DNA of 55,480 bases. Origin: Nitrospira sp. Lineage in GTDB: Bacteria; Nitrospirota; Nitrospiria; Nitrospirales; Nitrospiraceae. This document shows positions 46,281 to 55,264 of this stretch, piece by piece. A program made the translations under genes and the position numbers. Each line of letters opens with the position of its first letter. Positions within the stretch are counted from its first letter, which is position 1. The stretch is from NCBI GenBank assembly GCA_019636815.1, contig JAHBWT010000015.1:1-55480 (forward strand), read 5' to 3'. The notes under the pieces were generated by a model. That model was not told the DNA's origin, did not search any database, and was given only the letters and a program-made list of their open reading frames with translations.

Positions 46281-46458
46281 CGCCACTTCATAGGCGTTTC
46301 TGGTGTCATCGTAGGCCAGTACACGGTTGTTCCATACTGGGAAAACCCATAGGACAACAGAGTGATGGCGATCAATAGGCCGCCTTGAGAGGCGGCCTAT
46401 GACCATCCTTTTGATCGGCTTTGCTCCGCTCCTAGCGGCATCCAATGCCGAAGTGGCG
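46281..46458 (-). promoter_or_regulatory. Highly structured leader upstream of the glycine-rich gene
   Basis: Outer stem CGCCACTTC (46281-46289) with GAAGTGGCG (46450-46458). Inside are CCAGTA/TACTGG (46316-46340), an 11-bp perfect stem ATAGGCCGCCT/AGGCGGCCTAT (46375-46400, 4-nt loop) extended by GATCAA/TTGATC, and CCGCT/AGCGG. The outer stem closes 23 nt before the start codon and just before AAAAAGGAGAG on the minus strand, as in riboswitch leaders. A low-confidence small frame (46254-46445) also crosses it. It may instead be a mobile hairpin element. Confidence 0.4.
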
Positions 46459-46587
46459 TGTCAACCTGGAGGGGACCTCTGTGTAGACAATTGAGGAATC
46501 AAATATGCAGTTCACGGAGTAAGCTTTCAGGCATTACGCTCTATCAAACAAAGGAAATCCACCAAGTCCCCGTTTTAAACAAGTTCT

Positions 46588-47463
46588 CTATTTCGACTTT
46601 TTTTCACGTGGGGCGAGGGCTTCAGTCAGCAGATTCTGGGTCCCGTGCAAATCCTCTTGTAATGCAGCCAACTCAGCAATCAAAAAGTCGCGTGTGTCTA
46701 CATTTCGCGTCGATTGAGTAATCAGTCGTTTGAACAACGACACCCGTTCCTTGAGCATCCGCACGGAGGCACTCAGGCCGCTTTCGAATACCGTTCCACG
46801 GCGGGCCAGAAGGTCCAGGGCTGGACCGATTTCGGCCAGATAGAGGACGAAGGTAACGGGTAGATTTCGCATGGCGTTCTCCGGCATATCCGGATACTCC
46901 GCCTCGGAGGGATCTTGAACGATCGTAAGTCCGCCGGCGTCGTGCACTGCCTGAAGCCCTTCCGTACCGTCTCGCAGCAGCCCCGTGAGAATGACGCCGA
47001 TGACCCGATCGTGATACTCCCTCGCCGCGGACTTAAATAACCGATTGATCGTGGTAACAGGATGGGCTTGTGTACTAGGCTCAAGCCACAATGTCCGTTC
47101 TTTGAGATAGGCGGAATGGCCGGGAGGCGTCACATACATCTTTCCCGGCTGCAACCGCTCCCCGCTCCGAGCTGCCTGCACAGGGATCTCACAGCAGCGA
47201 CCGAGGAGGTTCACCAACGGATTTTCCCCCGACATGCTCCTGCTGCCCGCATGCAGAAGGACAATCACAGCTGCGGGAAGATTGCCGGAGAGGCCCTTGA
47301 CGGCATCTTGTAGAGCAACGTACCCGCCCGCTGATGTGCCCATCACAATCAGACTCTCAAGAGGTAGTTCCGTCGGCTGCACAAATCGTTCAGTCTTCTG
47401 GTCCAGCCGACCGAGTCGTTCGTCGGCCCGCATCGCGTTTCTGGGTGCACGTCTTGCCGCCAT
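46588..47463 (-). CDS. Stand-alone CheB-type protein-glutamate methylesterase
   Basis: 291 aa with no receiver domain. The catalytic triad positions of CheB are visible: S44 in G-T-S-A-G-G, H71 in V-L-L-H, D165 in L-L-R-D-G-T. C-terminal 65 residues are a charged helix, possibly coiled. CheB removes methyl groups from chemoreceptors; no chemoreceptor or cheR is in the window. The changes around H71 and in the usual S-G-M-G-x-D-G motif (T-G-L-L-R-D-G) are moderate. Confidence 0.7.
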   Translation of the reverse strand: MAARRAPRNAMRADERLGRLDQKTERFVQPTELPLESLIVMGTSAGGYVALQDAVKGLSGNLPAAVIVLLHAGSRSMSGENPLVNLLGRCCEIPVQAARSGERLQPGKMYVTPPGHSAYLKERTLWLEPSTQAHPVTTINRLFKSAAREYHDRVIGVILTGLLRDGTEGLQAVHDAGGLTIVQDPSEAEYPDMPENAMRNLPVTFVLYLAEIGPALDLLARRGTVFESGLSASVRMLKERVSLFKRLITQSTRNVDTRDFLIAELAALQEDLHGTQNLLTEALAPREKKSK

Positions 47464-47758
47464 GATGATAGACCTGTTGGTGAGAAGCGAACTCTCTAGG
47501 ATAGGCGCCTTCCCTGAGAAAAGACATGTGAAAGTACTGGAGGTCTGGCTGATCGCACGGAGGCTCAGTCATTACTTTCTCTAACGGACCAACCACTGAA
47601 TCGTTTCCATCGAACAAGCCATAGCAACGCCCGACACGATTGAATCGGTGATGCTACCTTAGTTGGGCCTTGCCACCTACCAGGGGGAATAGCCCAAACT
47701 CCCATCCTGTATTACCGTGCGAATATCCTTGAGTTTCCGCTTAGAAAAGGAGGGGAAA

Positions 47759-48115
47759 ATGCCTTCAGCATTGCTCTCAAAAATCGTGATCGAATGCATC
47801 CTCTCAAAAGGCGATGAAGGGTTAACGGGAGAGGGGTGTATCTATGACCTCTCGTCCTCCTCCCCTACCATTTCACAACCAGAACACTTGCACCCTGGCG
47901 ACTATGTCAAGCTCCGCCTGTGGCTGCCTGACGAAAGCGTCTGCATCTTTGTCGAGTTGGCGGAGGTCCAATGGGTTCAGCATCACTGGATCAAAGTAGA
48001 CGTGCTCATCACGTCGCCAGAAGACCAAGCGCGTCTCAGACAGTTCGCTTCCGTTGGCGATCAGTCCTCGCCATCTTCACACCGGAAGAGTGAACGGATC
48101 TTGATTCGCGCATAA
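47759..48115 (+). CDS. PilZ-like domain protein
   Basis: 118 aa. Begins R-or-K-rich with R-I-x-x-E-C-type text (S-K-I-V-I-E-C-I-L-S), then G-E-G-C-I-Y-D-L-S, K-L-R-L-W-L-P and V-x-W-V. These match the small PilZ-like proteins common in such genomes. The RxxxR c-di-GMP motif is not seen, so ligand binding is doubtful. AAAAGGAGGGG before the ATG fixes the start. Confidence 0.6.
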   Translation: MPSALLSKIVIECILSKGDEGLTGEGCIYDLSSSSPTISQPEHLHPGDYVKLRLWLPDESVCIFVELAEVQWVQHHWIKVDVLITSPEDQARLRQFASVGDQSSPSSHRKSERILIRA

Positions 48116-48167
48116 AAGGATCATCGTCTCAGCAGTACTCATCGAAACATTTGATAGCATAACACTT

Positions 48168-48248
48168 GGGTGAAGGTCGCTGCTGTGGATGCCCACCCAC
48201 ACGCAGCACAAGGTCTCTTCTTCCTCCCGAAGAGACCTACCTTCACCC
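48168..48248 (+). ncRNA. 81-nt three-way-junction element
   Basis: GGGTGAAGGT (48168-48177) pairs perfectly with ACCTTCACCC (48239-48248). Inside it, GCTGCTGTGG (48179-48188) pairs with CCACA + GCAGC (48197-48207, one bulged C), and GGTCTCTTC (48212-48220) pairs with GAAGAGACC (48229-48237). The three helices meet with 1-, 4- and 1-nt joints. The class is unknown; strand and transcription are not established. The remaining sequence to 48451 holds no gene. Confidence 0.5.
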
Positions 48249-48451
48249 TTAATCATATTCAACAACGTTGATGGACATGGCCTATCGGCCATTGAGAAAC
48301 AGAAGTGCCGAGGCCCGACCGAGCCTCGCAACGAACGGCCCCTCTTTGGTTCTGGTTGTCGTACCTCTACGGTATTTCCGACTCCCCTCCCGCGGTTTTA
48401 TCATGACGCCATTCTCACGACACCACAGCGAGCGCTCATGGAGGACGATCA

Positions 48452-48649
48452 ATGGGCAAACAGGCAAACACACCGGGCCCCATCCCGAACGCGCAGGGAA
48501 AGACATGCCCATTCTGTGGCGAGGACACCTATCAACTTATTTTCGAAGCTGCGAGCCCATCGGATGATTTGAGTTTGCTTGTTCGGTGCGGCCGATGCAG
48601 TCACCCAAAGAACTTGGAAGGCGAATTCAAGAGCATCTTATGGGTCTAA
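48452..48649 (+). CDS. Small zinc-ribbon protein
   Basis: 65 aa with C-P-F-C-G and a later C-G-R-C, a single zinc-ribbon. GGAGG lies 7 nt before the ATG. It ends inside the open frame of the IS256-type gene. Function unknown. Confidence 0.55.
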   Translation: MGKQANTPGPIPNAQGKTCPFCGEDTYQLIFEAASPSDDLSLLVRCGRCSHPKNLEGEFKSILWV

Positions 48650-48993
48650 TTCCAAACCGCTCGAATCTGAATCATCAGAGCAACCATCGCGGAGGCTATG
48701 AGATGGCGCTTCACTACGTCCAGACATACTTCGACCGCAAACGGCATAGACGGGAGACGCTCCAGATGTTGTCCCTCAGTGGTGTCGTGCGACCAAGTCA
48801 TGTCGAAGTTCGGTACACAACCCCTCTCCTGAAGGCGGAAGAACAAACCGACTTCTTCCTGGACAACACTGTTCCACTGACGAGTCGATCGAGTCTGCTC
48901 ACGCAATTCGTTGAGTTCATACGACCACTCATCGCGGGCATGCAATCACTCCGCCCGTACCTGTGCCGAGGGATCTCGTTGCTAGGTGTGCAA

Positions 48994-50355
48994 ATGGCCT
49001 CGCGTCGACGCAGCCATCCGGGTGAGCCATCAACCACCGCCTTGGTTGTCACCGGGGGGAGCGAATACGCCGCCATGCTCGAGCGAGTCTGCCACGGGAT
49101 GGTCGAGTCACGCGCAGTGTGGGATGACACACCGAAGCAGTGGGTGAGAGGAAAGAGCAAGGGCCGGCTGCACCAAATCTTGGACGGAGACGTTACCACG
49201 TTTCTCGGTGGCGTCCAGGCAGAGCACCGATGTGAGGTGGCGCCGGTTGATCTGCCTGCTGGAAGTCGGCACGGTTGTGGGAAACCTGATCAGTCCTCAA
49301 GGACGGGTGGGACCGTCACGGTCCTTCGCCCGAGGATACTGGACCTCGCCGAGCGCTTTGAGCGCAAGGTCCTCCCGCTGCTCACCCATCGGCCTCGGAA
49401 GGGCGGTCATATGCCCTCAGGCCTGTATGTACAGGGACTGTCCACGGAAGACTTCGATGAGGCGCTGCAAAATCTGTTGGGCGAAGGCGCGCCGCTGCCG
49501 GCGAGTTCGATTCAACGGCTCAAGATGTTCTTCCAGCTGGAGTATGACGCGTGGAGGAAACGGGATCTGTCCCATCTGGCGATCGCCTACTGGTGGGCCG
49601 ACGGCCTCTATGTCAAGGTAGGCGTTGAGGATCACAAGAGTGCACTCCTCACGATCGTAGGTACGCTCATCACCGGCGAGAGGATTGTACTGGCCTGTGA
49701 CAGCGGGAAGCGGGAGAGCAAGGAAAGCTGGCTCAAGCTCCTGCGCGACCTCAAGCACCGCGGGCTCACGTTCCCACGGCTCACGGTGGCCGATGGGCGC
49801 CTCGGCTTGTGGGCGGCCTTGGACGAAATCCATCCCTCCGGTGAGCAGCAAGGGTGCTGGAATCGTAAGATAGCCAGTGTCCTCAAAACACTCCCGAAGG
49901 ACGCTCGGCCGAAGGCGAGTGAGCGGCTGAAGGCGATGGCGTATGCGGAGACACAGGCGGAATGTGAGCGGCGGCGAGACAAATTCGTACGGACATACCG
50001 GAAGACGGAGGGAAAAGCGGTCGAGACCCTGCTGCGGGACTGGGAACGAATGGTGACTTTCTATGCGTTTCCGCAGGAGCATTGGCGTCATCTCCGCACG
50101 ACGAATATCGTGGTGTCGCCCTTTGACTCGGTGCAGCTCCGCGCAAACGCCTCCCGGCGCTATACACGCGTCGCGGGAGCCAAGGCGATCATGTGGAAAA
50201 TACTCCGGGTCGCCGAGAAGTCGTGGCGGAAGCTGCATGGACCGGAGCTGTTGCCGCTGGTGGCCTCCGGCGTGACGTTCAAGGATGGGGTGATGACACA
50301 ATCGGGAGACCTTGAGAGCGCCGTAATTCATCAATCGGAGAGGACCGCCGCCTGA
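48994..50355 (+). CDS. IS256-family transposase lacking the catalytic Glu
   Basis: Mutator-type transposase of 453 aa from ATG 48994; the frame is open to 48586, but the part before about 49120 does not match the family. Catalytic D in W-A-D-G-L-Y-V-K, second D in V-A-D-G-R-L-G-L-W, and the region W-R-H-L-R-T-T-N-I-V-V-S-P-F where the family has T-N-V-V-E-S-P-F. The catalytic Glu is Val here (GTG for GAG). Terminal repeats were not found. Probably inactive. Confidence 0.75.
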   Translation: MASRRRSHPGEPSTTALVVTGGSEYAAMLERVCHGMVESRAVWDDTPKQWVRGKSKGRLHQILDGDVTTFLGGVQAEHRCEVAPVDLPAGSRHGCGKPDQSSRTGGTVTVLRPRILDLAERFERKVLPLLTHRPRKGGHMPSGLYVQGLSTEDFDEALQNLLGEGAPLPASSIQRLKMFFQLEYDAWRKRDLSHLAIAYWWADGLYVKVGVEDHKSALLTIVGTLITGERIVLACDSGKRESKESWLKLLRDLKHRGLTFPRLTVADGRLGLWAALDEIHPSGEQQGCWNRKIASVLKTLPKDARPKASERLKAMAYAETQAECERRRDKFVRTYRKTEGKAVETLLRDWERMVTFYAFPQEHWRHLRTTNIVVSPFDSVQLRANASRRYTRVAGAKAIMWKILRVAEKSWRKLHGPELLPLVASGVTFKDGVMTQSGDLESAVIHQSERTAA

Positions 50356-50601
50356 CCCACATTTGTATTTCTCCAGCAGCGTCTCCTATCTCTTTTGCAT
50401 CAGGGCATCCTTAGGCCCTGCAAACTGGCGTCCCTGAACATTCACTTGTTCCCCTGAGGGTTGCCAAAACCTGACTGCTCTCTTGTACCCTTCACATGGG
50501 CTGAGGTAAGATGCCTCCGCGTCGGTGATTTCCCGCCCTATCGACGGTCTCCGCTGTGGATGCCGGGCGACCCTTTGACGCGACTCTTTGAATGGTGACG
50601 T

Positions 50602-50694
50602 GGAGAGGTGGCCGAGTGGCCGAAGGCAGCGGTTTGCTAAACCGCCGTAGGGACAAAATCTCTACCGAGGGTTCAAATCCCTCCCTCTCCGCCA
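50602..50694 (+). tRNA. tRNA-Ser(GCU)
   Basis: 93 nt. GGAGAGG (50602-50608) pairs with CCTCTCC (50684-50690), then G and encoded CCA (50692-50694). Anticodon GCT at 50636-50638. The long variable arm and the T-arm G-A-G-G-G-T-T-C-A-A-A-T-C-C-C-T-C are intact. APH and a broken integrase follow it. Confidence 0.95.
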
Positions 50695-50879
50695 TTTACC
50701 GTCGATTACCCTCTATAGTGCGATATAGCCGCCGATCACCGCACATCACCAGCGGCATAGCGAGCTACCGATTCTACGCTATAGTCCGGCATATCTTTAC
50801 TCGGCACCGCTGACCGCCGCAGCGTTATAAAGGCCGCAATCGTCGTTATTCTGGTCTTCCCCACAACGAATCTAACCGC

Positions 50880-51695
50880 ATGATTGATAAGAACCGGGAA
50901 GAATTTCGCACTGCTGTTCCCGTGCCCGCCAGCATGGCTACAGCGATAGCAGGCTACAAATGGACACGTGACACCATTGGAGCAGCGGGAGGTGCGGTCT
51001 ATCGGCTCAATGGCAAGACAGATGCTCCCGACATGTTTTTGAAGTTCGGCCAGAATGCTGTTGCCGACGACGTTGCTGACGAGGCCACGAGGCTGCGCTG
51101 GCTGGCTAGGTACCTTCCCGTGCCCACCGTTGCACAATGTATCCGCACGTCTGATGGAGCATGGTTGCTGATGACAGCAATGCCTGGGGAAACAGCCTTT
51201 CAGACTTTGGAAGCACAACCGGACTCTCGCTTTACCATTGTCGATGCGCTCGCTGCATTCTTACGCCGGCTACACGCAATCCCAGTGGACGAGTGTCCGT
51301 TCAACAGTGGCCACACTTATCGACTTGCTCTGGCACGCAAGCGTATCGATGCGGGTTTGGTCGATGTCCGTGACTTCGATGATGTGCGGCAAGGCTGGTC
51401 AGCCGAGGAGGTTTGGAAGGCGTTACAGAATTTTTTGCCGCTGGTTCCTGATCCGGTCGTTACGCACGGTGATTTTTCTCTCGATAATCTTTTGATGCAA
51501 CAAGGTCAAGTGGTCGGCTGCATTGACACCGGACGGCTTGGTATAGCTGATCGCTATCAAGACCTTGCCGTACTTTGGAACTACCTTGAACAGTATGGAA
51601 CTGCGCTGCAGGCAAGGCTGTTGCAGCAATATGGCATTCCTAACGTGGATGTGCGCAAGCTGGAGTTCCACCTGATCCTGGACGAATTGTTCTAA
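50880..51695 (+). CDS. Aminoglycoside 3'-phosphotransferase, APH(3')-I-like
   Basis: 271 aa. Kinase fold with K55 in M-F-L-K, Brenner-type catalytic H-G-D198-F-S-L-D-N203, and metal site I-D216-T-G in G-C-I-D-T-G-R-L-G-I-A-D-R-Y-Q-D. The C-terminus L-D-E-L-F is like APH(3')-Ia, and the text is close to that enzyme over the full length by recall. It would inactivate kanamycin/neomycin-type drugs by phosphorylation; activity is not shown. It lies 185 bp downstream of tRNA-Ser(GCU). Confidence 0.85.
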   Translation: MIDKNREEFRTAVPVPASMATAIAGYKWTRDTIGAAGGAVYRLNGKTDAPDMFLKFGQNAVADDVADEATRLRWLARYLPVPTVAQCIRTSDGAWLLMTAMPGETAFQTLEAQPDSRFTIVDALAAFLRRLHAIPVDECPFNSGHTYRLALARKRIDAGLVDVRDFDDVRQGWSAEEVWKALQNFLPLVPDPVVTHGDFSLDNLLMQQGQVVGCIDTGRLGIADRYQDLAVLWNYLEQYGTALQARLLQQYGIPNVDVRKLEFHLILDELF

Positions 51696-51704
51696 TTGGG
51701 AATG

Positions 51705-51736
51705 GCCGCTTTCTCGACTGTCACACCGAAAGCGGC
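51705..51736 (+). terminator. Hairpin after the APH gene
   Basis: GCCGCTTTC (51705-51713) and GAAAGCGGC (51728-51736) make a perfect 9-bp stem with a 14-nt loop, 9 bp after the stop. The T-tract after it is weak (TTCACC). Confidence 0.5.
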
Positions 51737-51780
51737 TTCACCGGATTCCACCAAGCACCGACAGTCGGCAGCAACCTTGT

Positions 51781-52262
51781 TTGGAAAGGTCTTGTTGGCT
51801 GTCGAAGTTTGGGAAGCAGAAACACTCTCGACCTGATCGGCATTGGCTCTGTCTGCTCTGCCTGTTCTCAGGCTGTAGGAGAGAAGAAGCTGGACAGCTG
51901 TACCTCCAAGATATTCAGAAACAAGACTGTATCCTCTACTTTAACTTTTCAGATGAAGGTGAAGAACAAGTATTGAAGAATGTCGATAGTAGGCAGAAAG
52001 TTTCAATTCATTCTTCACTGATCACATTATGTTTTTTAGAGTACGTCCGCACGCAAAAACAAGCCGGAGAAACTCGATTGTTTCCCACACTGAAGAAAGG
52101 CAAGAGCACCTTCGCTGATGCCACAGGGAAATGGTATCACGCCTACTCAAGAAAGTGATGCTCACTGATAACACGCTTGTTCTTCACGGCCTTCGACACA
52201 CGTTCATCACACGGCTCTCGGATGCAGGCGTTCAAGAGAAAGTTAAGATGATGCTGGCGTGA
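51781..52262 (+). pseudogene. Broken tyrosine integrase
   Basis: Frame 1 (51781-52158) reads R-P-D-R-H-W-L-C-L-L-C-L-F-S-G-C-R-R-E-E-A-G-Q-L-Y-L, F-N-F-S-D-E-G-E-E-Q and K-K-G-K-S-T-F-A-D-A-T-G-K-W, an integrase catalytic domain. A shift then leads to L-H-G-L-R-H-T-F-I-T-R-L-S-D-A-G-V-Q-E-K-V-K-M-M-L-A in another frame, ending at a TGA near 52260. The final His-Tyr part and the N-terminal domain are gone. Confidence 0.75.
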
Positions 52263-52372
52263 TTGGGAACCGTTGAGCCATGTGAATGGCCTTTTCTTGA
52301 GGATTAAGTCCTACGTCTGAAAAGACTCACGGCGTCTTCTCTTGGAGCCTGGTCTCAGGCGACCAGTGAGGC

Positions 52373-52636
52373 TCAGACCTTGGGGATGGGCGGAAACCAC
52401 GGTATACGGCTGGTATCAGGAAGCTTCACAGCCTTGTTGTCATTCCCCTTGAAGCGAGCTGGGTGACGCTTCCAAGCACGCTTGTGAGCGACGCCAGAAG
52501 CGTCTTGCGAATGCCTAGTGGAAGCTCGGTTTCCGAGGCGCTTGCCTTTGCGTTTGGCCACGCGCATGGACTTGGAGCGTCGCTGGGTTGGTCCACCGGC
52601 CCTCAGGCGCGACTTGGAGGGCTTCTTTGTAGGCAT
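52373..52636 (-). CDS. Small very basic protein
   Basis: 87 aa, about one quarter Lys+Arg, beginning M-P-T-K-K-P-S-K-S-R-L-R and ending P-W-F-P-P-I-P-K-V. GAAGG precedes the ATG. It could be a nucleic-acid binding protein. Plus-strand frames here are less convincing. Overlap with other genes is absent. Confidence 0.4.
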   Translation of the reverse strand: MPTKKPSKSRLRAGGPTQRRSKSMRVAKRKGKRLGNRASTRHSQDASGVAHKRAWKRHPARFKGNDNKAVKLPDTSRIPWFPPIPKV

Positions 52637-53082
52637 ACCTTCAAGTATAGCAGGAAAACCAGCTGAGGCTCGACGCCTTCCGCCCTGGGAAGGGCTCCTC
52701 CTGGTGAAGGGTGGCGTAGGTGTGACAGAGAGACCTGTAATGGTAGATAATGCAGCCCGTGACATTACTTCCAATTCCTCCAAGTGACAGCCTCTAATAA
52801 GCTCACCGCAGGCTAAGGCATGCTTACACTTGCAGACATTAACCATTTGGAAGTTCCCGACTAAATGTTTAGCTACGCAGAGGCCTATCGATCTGCATCA
52901 GTCCTACTGTGCCGCAAAGTTGAGAGCGATGACACCTTCATTCCTTCTGATTCCCATCTCTCGGAATAGTCACCCTGCGGCGTTCCTTCTGCTTTGTGCA
53001 GTAAGATTTCTGTTGTGAGATTGAAACGTGTGTCGTATTCTTACTTCCCACATTAGCCCTCACACGAAAGGACCAATCATCC
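52637..53082. other. Gap upstream of the FKBP gene
   Basis: About 445 bp with no supported gene. Open frames exist but have no ribosome binding sites or family text. It probably holds the promoter for the gene at 53083. Confidence 0.5.
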
Positions 53083-53769
53083 ATGTCATCAAAGCGAATT
53101 CATACCCTATGCTTGGCCACGAGCCTTTGTCTCCTCACGGCTCCTGCGCTCGCGGCCTCCTCGGATCCCGTCAATGATGACCAGAAGACCTTGTACGCAC
53201 TCGGATTAGCGATCAGTCAATCGCTAGGAACCTTTTCCTTGAGCGAAACCGAACTCGATATGGTCAAGCACGGCATAACCGACGGTGTACTCAAACGCCC
53301 TCAAAAGGTCGATCTCCAAACATTTGGACCAAAGATTCAACTGCTCCAACAGTCTCGCTTAGCCATGGCCGCCGAGGGCGAGAAGAAGGCCGGCGCCGCA
53401 TTTCTCACGAAAGCGGCTTCGGAGAAAGGCGCAGTGAAGACGGAGTCCGGCATCGTCATCACCTCTATCAAACCAGGTTCTGGGGCAACACCGAAGGCAG
53501 CGGATACGGTCAAGGTTCATTATCACGGCACGTTAACCGATGGGACGGTCTTCGATAGTTCCGTCAAGCGAGGAGAACCCGCCACGTTTCCCTTAGATAA
53601 AGTGATCAAGTGTTGGACGGAAGGAGTGCAACACATTAAAGTTGGGGGAAAAAGCAAGTTGATATGCCCATCAAACCTGGCCTATGGAGATAGTGGATCA
53701 CCTCCGGCCATCAAGCCGGGTGCGACCTTAGTCTTTGAGGTGGAGTTACTCGACATCGTCAAGAACTAG
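53083..53769 (+). CDS. FKBP-type peptidyl-prolyl isomerase, exported
   Basis: 228 aa. Signal peptide (about 1-25, ends A-L-A-A), N-terminal helical dimerisation domain (about 30-110), FKBP domain (about 120-228) with V-K-V-H-Y-H-G-T-L, D-G-x-V-F-D-S-S, W-T-E-G-V and L-x-Y-G. FkpA/Mip-like periplasmic folding factor. F-P-L-D-K-V-I contributes the pocket. Confidence 0.92.
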   Translation: MSSKRIHTLCLATSLCLLTAPALAASSDPVNDDQKTLYALGLAISQSLGTFSLSETELDMVKHGITDGVLKRPQKVDLQTFGPKIQLLQQSRLAMAAEGEKKAGAAFLTKAASEKGAVKTESGIVITSIKPGSGATPKAADTVKVHYHGTLTDGTVFDSSVKRGEPATFPLDKVIKCWTEGVQHIKVGGKSKLICPSNLAYGDSGSPPAIKPGATLVFEVELLDIVKN

Positions 53770-53882
53770 ACACCGCCGGTGCCGCCTCCCACACAAAGCT
53801 GAAAAGGCGGCACCAGCCTCGTGCCTTCGAGAACCTGCCGCGCCCAAACCCGACACCGTCCAATGTCTCCGACCACTCCATC

Positions 53883-55199
53883 GTGAATGAGATCCCAACC
53901 ACACACCATCCAGAATCTTCGCCGCCCTCTGCCCTCCGCTGGTTGATTCTTGGGCTGCTCTTCGCCATCAGCGTCGTGACGTACATCGATCGTGTCAATA
54001 TCTCAGTCACCGCGCGTCAAATGATGCCGGCACTTGGGATCACCGAGCAGGAGATGGGATTTGTCTTCTCGGCCTTTGTCGTGGGGTATGCCCTCTTTCA
54101 GATTCCCGGTGGATGGCTCAGCGATCGCTGGGGCATTCGGATCGTCCTGATGATCGCCCTGATCTGGTGGTCCTGCTTTACCGCGTGGACTGCCGTCGCG
54201 GCGACTTCGTTCCTGGCCACGCCATTAGGTGTTGTGGGTGCCCTCGCGTGTGTTCGATTTTTCCTGGGTGTCGGAGAGGCGGCGGCATTGCCGACGTTCA
54301 ATCGAGCGGTGACAGACTGGCTTCCAAGCCATGAACGGGGACTCGGTATCGGCATCGCCATCGGAGGAATTGGAATCGGCGCGGCGATCACACCGCCCCT
54401 CACCGCATGGGTCATGGTCAACTATGGGTGGCAGACAGCGTTTTATCTTTCGAGCGCGTTGGGTTTCGGCCTCGCGGCGGTCTGGTGGTTCTTGGCCGCT
54501 GATCGCCCGACGAGTCACCGATGGCACACACATCATGAGACCGAGGCTCCCAGACTCCCCGCTCCTACGAAGCAGCCATCGATTCCTTGGAAGGTACTCC
54601 GACACACACCAAGCGTCTGGTGGCTCGTGCTGAGTTATGGGTGTCTGGGCTATGTGGCGTATGTCTACATGTCCTGGTTCTATCTCTACCTCGTCAATGA
54701 GCGAGGGTTTACCATCCTCAATGGCGGCTTGTTTGCTGCCGCCCCTTTCCTGGCTATTCTCGTCTCATGCCCGCTTGGCGGATGGGTCACCGATCGATTG
54801 GCCATGAAGTATGGAGTCACCAGGGGCCGCCAGATCGTGGGCATGACGGGGATGGGACTCGCCGCAGGCTCGATCGCCCTCGGTGCGAATGCGGAATCTC
54901 CATATCTGGCGATCGCCAGCCTATCATTAGGCGCGGGATGGCTCTACTTCACGGTCGGCGCCTATTGGTCTTCCACAAGCGATCTTTCACCGGCCCATGC
55001 CGGGAGTTTGTCAGGTCTCATGAATATGGGCGCCAATATCGGGGGATCGATTTCTCCTACCTTCACACCATGGCTCGCTCAACAGTGGGGCTGGTCCGCT
55101 TCTCTGAGCGTTGCCGCGGTCATGACGCTGATCGGTGGGATCATGTGGCTCGGTATCCACCCGGGCGACGGCCTCGCAAAAGATGAGACTGCGGTGTGA
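53883..55199 (+). CDS. Major facilitator superfamily transporter (ACS-like)
   Basis: 438 aa, about 12 hydrophobic helices in two halves. Y-I-D-R-V-N-I-S in helix 1 and G-W-L-S-D-R-W-G in the first loop are MFS anion:cation symporter-type marks, as in hexuronate or galactonate transporters. GTG start. The substrate cannot be assigned. 113 bp after the FKBP gene, co-directional. Confidence 0.82.
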   Translation: MNEIPTTHHPESSPPSALRWLILGLLFAISVVTYIDRVNISVTARQMMPALGITEQEMGFVFSAFVVGYALFQIPGGWLSDRWGIRIVLMIALIWWSCFTAWTAVAATSFLATPLGVVGALACVRFFLGVGEAAALPTFNRAVTDWLPSHERGLGIGIAIGGIGIGAAITPPLTAWVMVNYGWQTAFYLSSALGFGLAAVWWFLAADRPTSHRWHTHHETEAPRLPAPTKQPSIPWKVLRHTPSVWWLVLSYGCLGYVAYVYMSWFYLYLVNERGFTILNGGLFAAAPFLAILVSCPLGGWVTDRLAMKYGVTRGRQIVGMTGMGLAAGSIALGANAESPYLAIASLSLGAGWLYFTVGAYWSSTSDLSPAHAGSLSGLMNMGANIGGSISPTFTPWLAQQWGWSASLSVAAVMTLIGGIMWLGIHPGDGLAKDETAV

Positions 55200-55264
55200 C
55201 GGATAGGACTCGGCCTTGTCGCCGCTCCTTGTCATCGGGAAGACCGCCTTGATACAGTCACGGC

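Noticed and set aside
46375..46400. 11-bp stem read as a simple terminator for the CheB gene
   Set aside because: No T-tract follows on either strand and it lies inside a larger set of paired stems.
48586..48993. Long N-terminal extension of the IS256 transposase
   Set aside because: The frame is open but the text does not resemble the family; the start was set at 48994, with uncertainty stated.
51705..51736. attC-like integron site after the APH gene
   Set aside because: The hairpin is short and has none of the R/L box sequences of attC sites.
52518..52787. Plus-strand GTG frame opposite the basic protein
   Set aside because: No ribosome binding site; the minus frame has an ATG with GAAGG.
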